From Blautia parvula (lineage in GTDB: Bacteria > Bacillota > Clostridia > Lachnospirales > Lachnospiraceae): a DNA stretch of 64,000 nucleotides. The stretch is from positions 2,388,001 through 2,452,000 of the forward strand of contig NZ_CP084061.1 in assembly GCF_020215665.1 (NCBI RefSeq), written 5' to 3'. A model generated the notes under the pieces. The model had not been told where the DNA came from, searched no databases, and saw only the letters and a program-made list of their open reading frames with translations. How positions within the stretch are numbered: position 1 is the stretch's first letter; every line of letters begins with the position of its first letter. Below are positions 7,478 to 15,788 of the stretch, piece by piece. The position numbers and the translations under genes were made by a program.

Positions 7478-8965
7478 TCACATATAAATATTCTTTCTCT
7501 TGATTTTCAGGACAGTAGCAATGTTGTTTTTCCTGGCCTTTGCCGTGTCGATAAGAAGAACATCACCTTCTGCACTCCATGTAAGCGGCTGTCCGTCACC
7601 TAAAACGGTTATGCTTTCAATCTCCTCCTTATAGACCATTGGAAGTATATGATGCAGCGCCACCTGGTCTCCTATTCTTCCCAGCGCAGATGCATAGATA
7701 TACTCATCTCTCATGGTATACCGGATGTCCCTCGGTGTATATTCCACTTCATCCATCTCACTAAAGGCACCGGAACCGGTCATTTTAGTAGGACCCTCCT
7801 CTGCTGTACGCCACGGTGTGGTATCATAGACTGCCTCTCCGTTTTCCTCCAGCCATGCCCCCATTTCCAGCAGTATTTTCCTGGCTTCTTCCGGGATGGT
7901 TCCATCCGGCTTTGGCCCCACGTTCAAAAGCAGATATCCATTTTTGCTTACATTGTCCAGCAGATAATGGATCAGAGATTTGGCTGATTTATATTCTGCA
8001 TCCTGCATATATCCCCAGGCTTCTCCCGCGTCCACTGTAGTGTCCGTGATCCAGTCATGGTATGTAGCTTCCGCGAACCTTCCCTGTTCCAGGTCAATCA
8101 GACCCGTGCCCACAGGCAGGTGGTTCCATTTGTAGGAGACAACTGTCTTCTGACCATTTTTCTCCGCCATATCCCTGTAGTAAGTGAGAAATTTTCTCTG
8201 ATAATAATCATTGATAAAAGCCAAACCGAAATCAAACCATATGTAATCCGGGCTGTATGCATCTATGACTTCTTTCAGCTTAATAAACCATTTCTCATGA
8301 AACGCCGCGCTCGGAAGGTCCTGTGCGATCCACTGCCTGTCTATAGCGCCGTCCATGGTATCGGACCAGCGGATCGGTTCCGGAAGATATCTTTTGTCAG
8401 ATCCCCAGTCCATATTATGCGCCTCGCCGTACAGACCTGCGTATCTTGGGTCTGAGGTGTCATATTCCTTTACCCAGTGAGGATAGAATTTCCAATTTTC
8501 CGCATGGTGGAAAGCTGTCATGAAGTGCATACCCTGCTTCCGCACTGCTTTTTCCAGTTCTCCTACCACATCCGTCTTAGGCCCCATGGCTGCTGCATTC
8601 CATTCATTGACACGGCTGTCCCACATGCTGAATCCATCGTGGTGTTCCGCCACAGGACCTGCAAATCTCGCACCTGCTTTTTTAAATAATTCTGCCCATT
8701 CCGCAGCGTCAAATTTTTCCCCGGTAAACATGGGGATCAAATCTTTATATCCCGTCTTGGAAGGGTGTCCGAAATGCTTGCAGTGATAGGCAAACTGGTC
8801 GGTCCCCTCCTGATACATCTTATACGGATACCAGGAAACATTTGGACCAAATGCCGGCACACTGTAAACACCCCAGTGTGTGTAAATCCCGAATTTTGCT
8901 TTTTTCATCCAGTCCGGTGTCCGGTAATCCGTCAGTTCTTTCCAATCCTTTACTTTTATCCCCAT
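7478..8965 (-). CDS. alpha-L-fucosidase, GH29
   Basis: Cleaves terminal alpha-L-fucose from glycans. The 495-residue protein has the GH29 features FGIYTHWGVYSVPAFG (residues 25-40), EHHDGF (about 107-112), the nucleophile Asp245 in WFDFG, and YLLLNVGPKPDGTIPEEA near the end of the catalytic domain. A small C-terminal beta domain follows. No signal peptide is present, so it probably acts in the cytoplasm on small fucosylated oligosaccharides taken up by the adjacent ABC transporter. I chose the ATG at 8965 because AAGGAG lies 9 nt before it; an in-frame GTG exists at 8995. It lies 16 bp after the permease gene. Confidence 0.92.
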   Translation of the reverse strand: MGIKVKDWKELTDYRTPDWMKKAKFGIYTHWGVYSVPAFGPNVSWYPYKMYQEGTDQFAYHCKHFGHPSKTGYKDLIPMFTGEKFDAAEWAELFKKAGARFAGPVAEHHDGFSMWDSRVNEWNAAAMGPKTDVVGELEKAVRKQGMHFMTAFHHAENWKFYPHWVKEYDTSDPRYAGLYGEAHNMDWGSDKRYLPEPIRWSDTMDGAIDRQWIAQDLPSAAFHEKWFIKLKEVIDAYSPDYIWFDFGLAFINDYYQRKFLTYYRDMAEKNGQKTVVSYKWNHLPVGTGLIDLEQGRFAEATYHDWITDTTVDAGEAWGYMQDAEYKSAKSLIHYLLDNVSKNGYLLLNVGPKPDGTIPEEARKILLEMGAWLEENGEAVYDTTPWRTAEEGPTKMTGSGAFSEMDEVEYTPRDIRYTMRDEYIYASALGRIGDQVALHHILPMVYKEEIESITVLGDGQPLTWSAEGDVLLIDTAKARKNNIATVLKIKRKNIYM

Positions 8966-8981
8966 AATTTTCTTCTCCTTT

Positions 8982-9815
8982 TTATTTGTTAGCACCGCTT
9001 GTCAGCCCTTTCACTACATTTTCCTGCAGTACCAGATACATGGTAAGAGGCGGCAGAATGGCTATGAAGATAGCTGCCATCAATGCGCCGTAATCACTTT
9101 TCCTGGCTCCCACAAAATTAAGCAGACCCACCGAGATGGTTCTGAGTTCCGCCTTACCTATAAACACCATGGAGACCAGAAGGTCATTCCATGTGTACAT
9201 AAATACAAATATACCAACTGTTGCGATCGCAGGCTTCACAAGGGGCAGAACAATCCTTGTAAATACCTTATATATACTGCATCCGTCAATGATTGCGGCT
9301 TCCTCCAGGGATGTGGGAAGGCTGTTCATGGAGCCTGTTATGATAAAGGTAGCCAGCGGCATATGGGACGCTGTAAAAAGCAGAATCAAGATCAGATAAT
9401 TATCTCTGATATCAAAATTATTGATCGCCCAGGCCAAAGGTACAATGATACTCTGGATTGGCACCATCATTCCCATGACAAAATAAACTCTGACAGCACC
9501 CTGTCCCTTAAAACGCAGGCGGGAGATTGCAAAAGAAACCATACTTGCAGCCAGAGCCGTAAGTACCAGTGTCACAATCGCCAGAAACATGCTGTTTAAA
9601 AACTGCCTTCCTATATTTCCTATTTCAATGGCTGTCTTATAATTTTCAAAATGAAATTCCGAAGGAAATTTGAATGGTGAAGTAAAAATTTCTGTATTTG
9701 TCTTAATAGATGAAATTATAACGAAATACAGCGGATAAATGAAAATAAAAAGAAAGAAAAAAGAAACCAGGTATAATATTATTTTTTTCGTTATTTTTCT
9801 AGTATGATCGTTCAT
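8982..9815 (-). CDS. carbohydrate ABC transporter permease, MalG type
   Basis: Inner half of a sugar importer, 277 residues with about six membrane segments. The EAA loop EEAAIIDGCSIYKVFTRIVLPLVKPA (about residues 178-203), which contacts the ATPase, is intact. The start ATG follows AAGGAGGA. It pairs with the permease gene 11 bp upstream and the lipoprotein encoded before that. No ATPase is encoded in the operon, as is usual for this family in Firmicutes, where a shared MsmK/MsiK-type ATPase drives several importers. Confidence 0.9.
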   Translation of the reverse strand: MNDHTRKITKKIILYLVSFFFLFIFIYPLYFVIISSIKTNTEIFTSPFKFPSEFHFENYKTAIEIGNIGRQFLNSMFLAIVTLVLTALAASMVSFAISRLRFKGQGAVRVYFVMGMMVPIQSIIVPLAWAINNFDIRDNYLILILLFTASHMPLATFIITGSMNSLPTSLEEAAIIDGCSIYKVFTRIVLPLVKPAIATVGIFVFMYTWNDLLVSMVFIGKAELRTISVGLLNFVGARKSDYGALMAAIFIAILPPLTMYLVLQENVVKGLTSGANK

Positions 9816-9826
9816 TTTCTTCCTCC

Positions 9827-10711
9827 TTAATACTCCAGCCGTTCCCGTTTTGTAATGCGGAGACTTATGACAGTAAATATAACGCTCAAAATAAAGATAT
9901 AAACACCGATAACAGATGCCTTTCCGAAGTCATTGTACCGGAAAGCCTCTTTGTATAAAAGTGTACTGGGCACATCGGTCAGACCGTTTGGACCTCCCTC
10001 TGTCATAACATAGACCAGATCAAACGTTTTCAATACTGCGGTTACGATCACAACGATGCTGGAAATGATCGATTCCCATATCATTGGAATGATAATATGG
10101 AACACTTTTTTTAATCCCACCGCTCCGTCCAGTTTTGCTGCCTCCACCACATCGTCAGGAATCCCTGAAATAGCAGCGTAACTGACAGTCATATGAAACC
10201 CGATGCCGCACCATGTATTCACCAGAATAATAGTTGTCATGGCCGTATTCTTATCTACCAGCCAGCTTTTCACCAGACTGTCAAGACCAATTCCCTGAAG
10301 CATGGTATTCAGAACTCCTGTGGGCATCAGAATAAAGTACCAAAGAAGACCAATAACGGTTGTGGAAAGTACCTGAGGTACAAAATACGCAAACTTAAAA
10401 AAACGATATCCCCTAAACCGCTCACTGAGCATAACCGCCAGCAGAAGCCCAATGGGAAGCTGCGTACACAATGTCAGCACCATGAACCACATAATATTTT
10501 TGATGGAATGCCAGAACATGGCATCTGTAATAACCGCCTTAAAATTACTGAATCCCACAAATACCATGGGGACATTTTTGATTCCATTCCACTTAAAAAA
10601 GGACATGACCAGGGAACCGCCGATAGGAACCATTAAAAGTACTGTATATAAAAGGAATCCCGGCATCAGAAAACATAACACTGCCTTTTTATTCCTTCTT
10701 ATTCTCTCCAT
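9827..10711 (-). CDS. carbohydrate ABC transporter permease, MalF type
   Basis: A 294-residue partner permease with about six membrane helices. The EAA motif VVEAAKLDGAVGLKKVFHIIIPMI is at about residues 190-213. The ATG follows AAAGGAGGT. Its gene is separated from the binding-protein gene by 67 bp that contain a strong hairpin (10735-10763), likely to reduce permease expression relative to the binding protein. The substrate is probably a fucosylated oligosaccharide, inferred from the downstream fucosidase. Confidence 0.9.
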   Translation of the reverse strand: MERIRRNKKAVLCFLMPGFLLYTVLLMVPIGGSLVMSFFKWNGIKNVPMVFVGFSNFKAVITDAMFWHSIKNIMWFMVLTLCTQLPIGLLLAVMLSERFRGYRFFKFAYFVPQVLSTTVIGLLWYFILMPTGVLNTMLQGIGLDSLVKSWLVDKNTAMTTIILVNTWCGIGFHMTVSYAAISGIPDDVVEAAKLDGAVGLKKVFHIIIPMIWESIISSIVVIVTAVLKTFDLVYVMTEGGPNGLTDVPSTLLYKEAFRYNDFGKASVIGVYIFILSVIFTVISLRITKRERLEY

Positions 10712-10734
10712 TGCTGTACCTCCTTTTCTGAAAA

Positions 10735-10763
10735 GGCCGCTGCAGAGCCAAACTGCAGCGGCC
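10735..10763 (-). terminator. intra-operon hairpin between binding-protein and permease genes
   Basis: Perfect 11-bp arms GGCCGCTGCAG / CTGCAGCGGCC with a 7-nt loop, followed on the minus strand by TTTTC. The T run is short, so it is probably a partial terminator or an mRNA 3'-end stabiliser. Confidence 0.75.
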
Positions 10764-10778
10764 TGATGTTACTTCCGG

Positions 10779-12179
10779 TTACTGGCCTGAACCAGCCGCT
10801 TCCAACCGGCTTTGAATCTGTTCTGCCGCTTCATCTGCTGTCATTCCGGTAAGTGCGCCGATAAATGCTTCTCCCACAATATCCTCCAATACTGCCACTG
10901 TGTCGTAAGCCCAGGCATCACTGCCCCATACCTTAACATCATTTTCCTTTATCGTGAGCAGATCAGCAAGAAGAGGACTCATCTTGTCAGTTTCCAGTTC
11001 AACATCATTTCTGACTGGAATGTTGCCGCAGTCATAGGCATATCTCTGCTGGGTCTCCTTGCTGGCAAACATGCTGGCAAGCTCCCACACATATTTGAGT
11101 TTCTCCGGTTCATCCTTCAGGTGACCGCCCAATTCCAACTGTGACGGATATGCAATATCATTGTCCTTAAATTCTTCCCTGTCAGTGAAATACGGCATGC
11201 GGAATACACCTACATTGTCCTCCATGTCTTTAAGTTCTGCGATCCTCCAGCTTCCGTCAAATGACATGGCTGTCTGTCCGCTGACAAACATAGCTTTTTC
11301 TGTCTCATAATCAAGGCCCAGATAATCTTCCCCGAAGATCCCTCTGTCTGCCAGGTCCTGTATAAACGCAATCGTTTCCACTACATCTTCATCTGTCCAT
11401 TTTGCTTTTCTTCCGCCCAGTTCCTTTGCCTTTTCCACTCCGCACATCTTGTAGAGAAGTCCTGTCTGGATATGTACTACCCGCCATGCATTGGTAGCAC
11501 CTACAACCCATGGCGTGACCCCTGACTCTTTAAGTTTATCGCATACATCATAGAATTCATCCCAGGTCTCCGGTGCTTTTTCAATCCCTGCTTTCTGGAA
11601 CAGTTCTTTGTTGTAATAGAAGACTTCCATCTGATTGTTAATGGGCAGTGCGTATGTCCCCTCTGTTCCGACAGACGACAGTTCCATCATATCAAGAAGT
11701 GTGGAATCCACATTGTCTTTGATATCCGGTGTCTCTGCAATTAAATCGGTCAGGTCCAGAAAAACTCCCGTGTCTGCATATTCCTTCATGATACTGATGC
11801 CGGGCCACTGGATAATGTCCGCCACATTGCCGGATGCAACATCTGTTTTGAACTGGTTCGTAAAGCTGTTGCTGTCATTTGTACTCTCATCCTGGATAGT
11901 GATATCCGGGTATTTTTCCTGAAATTCCTGAAGGACCTCCTCTTTCAGCTTAGTTCCGCTGTCAGCGCCTGACATTCTTGTAAGAAGACGGATAGTGATC
12001 TCCTCCCCGCTTCCCTCTTTTTCAGAATCTGTCTTCGCCTCATCTGTCTTTGTCTCTGTCTTACTTTCAGCATCCTGGCCCCCGTCCGCGCCTGTATTGC
12101 CGCCGCAGGCAGAGAGTCCTGCTGATGCCATAACTGCTGCCAAAAGCACTGCGATTTTCTTTCTCATTCCTTTACTCAT
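10779..12179 (-). CDS. extracellular sugar-binding lipoprotein of ABC transporter
   Basis: A family 1 solute-binding protein of about 466 residues. The signal peptide has a lipobox ending ASAGLSAC at about residue 25, followed by a Gly/Asp/Glu/Lys/Thr-rich linker, so it is anchored outside the membrane. The mature part has typical segments such as DIIQWPGI, YALPINNQMEVFYYNKELFQKAGIEKAPETWDE and AMSFDGSWRIAEL. I chose the ATG at 12179 because GGAGGT sits 7 nt before it; an upstream ATG in the same frame overlaps that site. The gene starts 51 bp after the ROK repressor gene, and both are probably on one transcript. Confidence 0.9.
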   Translation of the reverse strand: MSKGMRKKIAVLLAAVMASAGLSACGGNTGADGGQDAESKTETKTDEAKTDSEKEGSGEEITIRLLTRMSGADSGTKLKEEVLQEFQEKYPDITIQDESTNDSNSFTNQFKTDVASGNVADIIQWPGISIMKEYADTGVFLDLTDLIAETPDIKDNVDSTLLDMMELSSVGTEGTYALPINNQMEVFYYNKELFQKAGIEKAPETWDEFYDVCDKLKESGVTPWVVGATNAWRVVHIQTGLLYKMCGVEKAKELGGRKAKWTDEDVVETIAFIQDLADRGIFGEDYLGLDYETEKAMFVSGQTAMSFDGSWRIAELKDMEDNVGVFRMPYFTDREEFKDNDIAYPSQLELGGHLKDEPEKLKYVWELASMFASKETQQRYAYDCGNIPVRNDVELETDKMSPLLADLLTIKENDVKVWGSDAWAYDTVAVLEDIVGEAFIGALTGMTADEAAEQIQSRLEAAGSGQ

Positions 12180-12230
12180 AATTAATACCTCCATAATTTT
12201 TGCTGTACCCTTAGGACATTTTTTCCGGAT

Positions 12231-13433
12231 CTAATTCCCATATTTTATAAACTTCTTCAGCACCAGGGATGCGGATCCGACTGCGGTGCCGTTCTCACCC
12301 ATCTGAGAAATAACCAATTTCACCTGCCTTCCTGCAAATTTCATCTGCCTCTCGCGAAGCACTTCCTTTACTTTCTTTAAAAAAATATCACCTGCGTTGG
12401 TCAGACCCCCAAATAAAATGATCAGGTCTGGGTCCAGCAGATTAATATAATTTGCCAGTCCGATTCCAATATACTGCATGGCCCGTTCTGTTATCTGTAT
12501 TGCCAGACGATCCCCCAGACGCGCCGCTTCAAATACTGTTTTCGCTTCAATACGATTGATATCTTCATTAACCAGTTCCATTATTTTCGTTGCATTGCCT
12601 TCCAATACAGCGATCTTGGCATCTCTGGCGATAGCATTTCCCGACGCGATAGCCTCCAGACAGCCAAGGTTGCCGCAGTTACATTTTGGCCCGTTTTTCT
12701 CCAGGATGATATGGCCAATCTCTCCGCTGCTTCCTGAACTTCCCCTGTAAAACTCCCCTTCCCGCATGATAGCAGAACCAATTCCGTGTCCCAGATTTAC
12801 CACCAGAAAATTTCTGGAATCCACACCTGCCCCGAAATAATATTCTCCCATAGCCAGTGCCCGGTTTGCGTTCTCAATTGTAATGTCCATCTTAAACCGT
12901 TCACGGATGGGTGTTAACATGTCAACATTCTCCCATTTAAAATCAGGGGAAAACAGAACCTTTCCGCTTTTCTCATCCAGAATTCCCGGCATGCCGATTC
13001 CCATACCTAATATCTGCTTCCTGGACAGTCCGCTCTCGCGTATCACATTCTCTATCACCTGAATCAGCCTGGATATCCATACCTCAGGCACAGCTGTGCC
13101 TCCAGTCTCCATGATTTCACGGATAAATACCTCCCCGGCAAGATTCATCATCAGCACATTGGTTTTACTGCGCCCTACCCCTACTCCGATAATATATTTC
13201 GAGTCTGGTACCAGCTCCAATAACTCCGGGCGCTTTCCCCCGCTGGATTCACCCTTTCCCACATCCTGCACAAACTGTTTATGAGAAAATTCCTCTGTTA
13301 TTTTCATGACTGTTGGAATACTAAGGCCGATAGTCCGCGCAATCTCCGCGCGGCTGATAGGCCCTTTTCTTCTTATCAGATCAAAAACCATACTCCGGTT
13401 CATCTGCGCCATTGCAAATTTATCATATTTCAC
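12231..13433 (-). CDS. ROK family transcriptional regulator (NagC/XylR type)
   Basis: A sugar-responsive repressor of 400 residues. The N-terminal winged HTH contains ISRAEIARTIGLSIPTVMKITEEF (about 26-49). The ROK domain follows, with a sugar-kinase-like NLGHGIGSA and the zinc motif CNCGNLGCLEAIASG (about 250-265). Start GTG behind AAGGAG. It is the first gene of the fucosidase transport operon and is preceded by a consensus promoter with an A/T-rich repeat directly downstream of the -10, which suggests autorepression relieved by the transported sugar. It is clearly paralogous to the next ROK protein. Confidence 0.9.
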   Translation of the reverse strand: MKYDKFAMAQMNRSMVFDLIRRKGPISRAEIARTIGLSIPTVMKITEEFSHKQFVQDVGKGESSGGKRPELLELVPDSKYIIGVGVGRSKTNVLMMNLAGEVFIREIMETGGTAVPEVWISRLIQVIENVIRESGLSRKQILGMGIGMPGILDEKSGKVLFSPDFKWENVDMLTPIRERFKMDITIENANRALAMGEYYFGAGVDSRNFLVVNLGHGIGSAIMREGEFYRGSSGSSGEIGHIILEKNGPKCNCGNLGCLEAIASGNAIARDAKIAVLEGNATKIMELVNEDINRIEAKTVFEAARLGDRLAIQITERAMQYIGIGLANYINLLDPDLIILFGGLTNAGDIFLKKVKEVLRERQMKFAGRQVKLVISQMGENGTAVGSASLVLKKFIKYGN

Positions 13434-13452
13434 TTTTATCTGCTCCTTACCA

Positions 13453-13478
13453 ACTTACTTAATTTAACTAACTAACTG
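13453..13478 (-). promoter_or_regulatory. second ROK operator candidate
   Basis: On the minus strand, a GTTAGTTAGTTAAATTAAGT-type sequence closely resembles the repeat at 13562-13585. It lies just before the ribosome binding site of the first ROK gene. Two such sites about 110 bp apart would allow looping. Confidence 0.5.
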
Positions 13479-13561
13479 AATAAAAAAAATAATTTCGCTA
13501 TATTTAGACAAATTATCTTTTTTTTCTTTCCGGTACGCTCAGATGTCTTCCATATTTCGGA

Positions 13562-13585
13562 GTTACTTAATTAACTTAACTAACT
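13562..13585 (-). promoter_or_regulatory. ROK operator candidate next to the promoter
   Basis: An imperfect inverted, TTAGTTAA-rich repeat immediately downstream of the -10 at 13596, where XylR-type ROK operators are found. The match to the known XylR half-site style (TTAGTTT) is loose. Confidence 0.55.
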
Positions 13586-13595
13586 TTATATGTGA

Positions 13596-13624
13596 ATTAT
13601 AACGTACTGTCCTTTCATTGTCAA
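13596..13624 (-). promoter_or_regulatory. consensus promoter of the ROK-fucosidase operon
   Basis: Minus-strand -35 TTGACA and -10 TATAAT with exactly 17 bp between them. Confidence 0.85.
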
Positions 13625-13685
13625 CCCCTTTTTGTGCATTTTAACATTAATTATGGAGAGATGATTCGAGCGCCGAAAAGTCCCT

Positions 13686-13725
13686 GAAAAACTTCGCGGG
13701 GCGTCCGACTTCTCAGAACGCCCCG
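13686..13725 (-). terminator. terminator overlapping the end of the second ROK gene
   Basis: Stem CGGGGCGT / ACGCCCCG overlaps the last codons and is followed on the minus strand by CGAAGTTTTT. It separates the second ROK gene from the operon downstream. Confidence 0.65.
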
Positions 13726-14927
13726 CCCTTTTCTATAAACAGCCTTGTCAGCATAGTGGCAGCGCCAATGGCTGTGGCATATTCTCCCAATGTACCAATT
13801 CTTATCACAACATTTTTTCCGGTATACTTCATTTTATATTTCTCAACGGTTTTCTGCATCTGCTCAAAAAATAAATCCTGGGATTTTGTCAGACCGCCGG
13901 CAAGAATGATCGTATCCGGGTCCAGCAGGTTAATACTGCTGGCTATGGCTATTCCCACATACTCCATTGCCTCCTCTATAACTTTCCGGCTTAATATATC
14001 CCCCGCCCTGGCTGCCTCAAACACCATCTCTGCTTCTATTCTTCCCTGTTCAGATACCATTCTGCTGACCAGACTCTGCTTTCCCTCTTTTATTTCCTGC
14101 TCCATCCGTTTCGCAATGGCATTGCCGGAAGCCAGCGCCTCCAGGCATCCTCGATTGCCGCAGTCGCAGAGCGGTCCGTCAGACTCCATGATCATATGCC
14201 CGAATTCACCGCAGGTTCCGCTTTTTCCATACAGTAACTCTCCGTTCTCAATAATAGCAGCTCCTATGCCGTACCCCAGATTGATGCATAATATATATTC
14301 TGCGTTCTTTGCTGCACCGTAGGTGTATTCTCCAATTGCCAGAGCACGGTTTGCATTTTCTAAAAGAATCCTGAAATCCGGAAGGCGGTTTTGAAAAATG
14401 CGCATCAGAGGCACATTTACCCAGTTAAAATCAGGCGAGAAGATAACATCCCCTTTTGCATAATCCAGAATGCCCGGCATACCGATGCCGATTCCCATAA
14501 AACGTTCTTTGGAAATACCGCTTTTTATGATCAGGGCCTCCACATGGGATGCTATTTTTTCCAGAAACTGTTCCGGCTTTTTGATATCCTCCTCTGTGGT
14601 AGGAAAACATTCCTTTGACATAATGACAGCCGCCATATCGATAATCACGATCTTCACGTAATGGCGGCCGATATCTATTCCTGTTATGTAATAAGCGTTT
14701 GAAACAAATTCCAGTAAATCAGGTCTTTTTCCTCCTGTAGACTCACCTTTTCCGATAGTTTTCACCAGATTCTGCCGTTCAAATTCCTCTGTGATCTTCA
14801 TCACTGTAGGAATACTCAGCTCAGCCTTCCTTGCGATCTCCGCTTTGTTGATCGGGCCTTGTGTCCGAATCATCTCCAGCACTATCTTCTTGTTCAACTG
14901 TGCCATCATAGCCTTGTTATATGACAT
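13713..14927 (-). CDS. ROK family transcriptional regulator, paralog
   Basis: A 404-residue protein with the same architecture as its neighbour: HTH INKAEIARKAELSIPTVMKITEEF and zinc motif CDCGNRGCLEALASG. The two share long stretches, including VKTIGKGESTGGKRPDLLEFV versus the first protein's matching segment, so they probably arose by tandem duplication. Start ATG follows GAGGGAAGAG. It has its own terminator and is apparently not part of the transport operon, so it may control the same operon, itself, or a distant target. Confidence 0.9.
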   Translation of the reverse strand: MSYNKAMMAQLNKKIVLEMIRTQGPINKAEIARKAELSIPTVMKITEEFERQNLVKTIGKGESTGGKRPDLLEFVSNAYYITGIDIGRHYVKIVIIDMAAVIMSKECFPTTEEDIKKPEQFLEKIASHVEALIIKSGISKERFMGIGIGMPGILDYAKGDVIFSPDFNWVNVPLMRIFQNRLPDFRILLENANRALAIGEYTYGAAKNAEYILCINLGYGIGAAIIENGELLYGKSGTCGEFGHMIMESDGPLCDCGNRGCLEALASGNAIAKRMEQEIKEGKQSLVSRMVSEQGRIEAEMVFEAARAGDILSRKVIEEAMEYVGIAIASSINLLDPDTIILAGGLTKSQDLFFEQMQKTVEKYKMKYTGKNVVIRIGTLGEYATAIGAATMLTRLFIEKGGAF

Positions 14928-15130
14928 TCTCTTCCCTCATTTTTCTCCCTGACGGACTCTCGTAATTCCTTGGTGTTTTTTTCCAGAGTTTCTTCTTTTA
15001 TTTTAATCTAGGCTATTCATTTTTTCAACTGTTGATTTGCAGCTTCTGTGTAATAAGTCCAGGCAGGTCTGCGTATATACAGACATCCAGCCCATCCCAA
15101 AGCGATTTTCTGTTCTCTGCTTTTGCAGAC

Positions 15131-15154
15131 GGCCGGCAGAAATTTCTGCCGGCC
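15131..15154. repeat. 24-bp perfect palindrome
   Basis: Arms GGCCGGCAGAAA / TTTCTGCCGGCC with no spacer. It lies about 35 nt after the stop of the YdcZ-type gene. No T run follows on either strand, so an intrinsic terminator is unlikely. It could be a processing hairpin or a protein site. Confidence 0.5.
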
Positions 15155-15186
15155 ATCCAAAATACATCTTTCCTGTTCTTCCATTG

Positions 15187-15621
15187 TCATGTTTCCCACT
15201 TAAATATGACGATACCAGCAATAGCCACTGCCATGCCGATCAGCTTTCTCCATTCAAAACCAACCTTCTCCACGCCGAAGATACCGAATACTTCAATCAG
15301 ATACGCCACGGCAAGCTGTGCGATCACAATGAGCATTGCCGCACGGGCCGGGCCCAGGGAAGACATGCTCTGGATAACGGTTACAGTGATAAAAGCGCCT
15401 ATGACTCCGCCCAGTAAGATGTATTTATGATCCACTCTTGCCAGGTCGGTTATCTTGTCTCTTCCTGTAAAGAGCCAGGCTGCAATACAGACCAGAAACG
15501 CTGAGATCTGCACCCATCCTGTGGATACCCACAAGCTCGTCTGTTTTGTCAGCGCTGTATTGAATACACCCTGTACGCTCATCAGCGCACCTGACAGAAG
15601 TGCAACTAAAAGACCCCACAT
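15187..15621 (-). CDS. DMT-superfamily small transporter, YdcZ/DUF606 type
   Basis: A membrane protein of about 144 residues with roughly five hydrophobic segments, matching the YdcZ (DUF606) family of half-size drug/metabolite transporters: MSVQGVFNTALTKQTSLWVSTG at the start and LIGMAVAIAGIVIFKW at the end. These usually work as pairs or homodimers, but no partner gene is adjacent. I chose the ATG at 15621, 7 nt after GGAGGG, over an in-frame GTG at 15636. The substrate is unknown. The gene is monocistronic. Confidence 0.85.
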   Translation of the reverse strand: MWGLLVALLSGALMSVQGVFNTALTKQTSLWVSTGWVQISAFLVCIAAWLFTGRDKITDLARVDHKYILLGGVIGAFITVTVIQSMSSLGPARAAMLIVIAQLAVAYLIEVFGIFGVEKVGFEWRKLIGMAVAIAGIVIFKWET

Positions 15622-15747
15622 AAAAAATCCCTCCACATCCTTTTTCTAACTAGAATGTCCCGATAGGCTGTTTTTATGCGAATCTTTATGGAAATGGCAA
15701 AACGGACCATCCATTTCGGACAGTCCGCTCACTCTTTTATAAGAATG

Positions 15748-15780
15748 CAGCAGGTCTGCGCATTTCCTGTGCTGACCGTA
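15748..15780 (-). repeat. copy of a short dispersed intergenic sequence
   Basis: On the minus strand it reads ACGGTCAGCACAGGAAATGC followed by GCAGACCTG, nearly the same as plus-strand 22005-22035 (ACGGTCAGCGCAGTAAATGC, then GCAGACCTG). It lies just after argD. Confidence 0.55.
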
Positions 15781-15788
15781 AAAAATCA

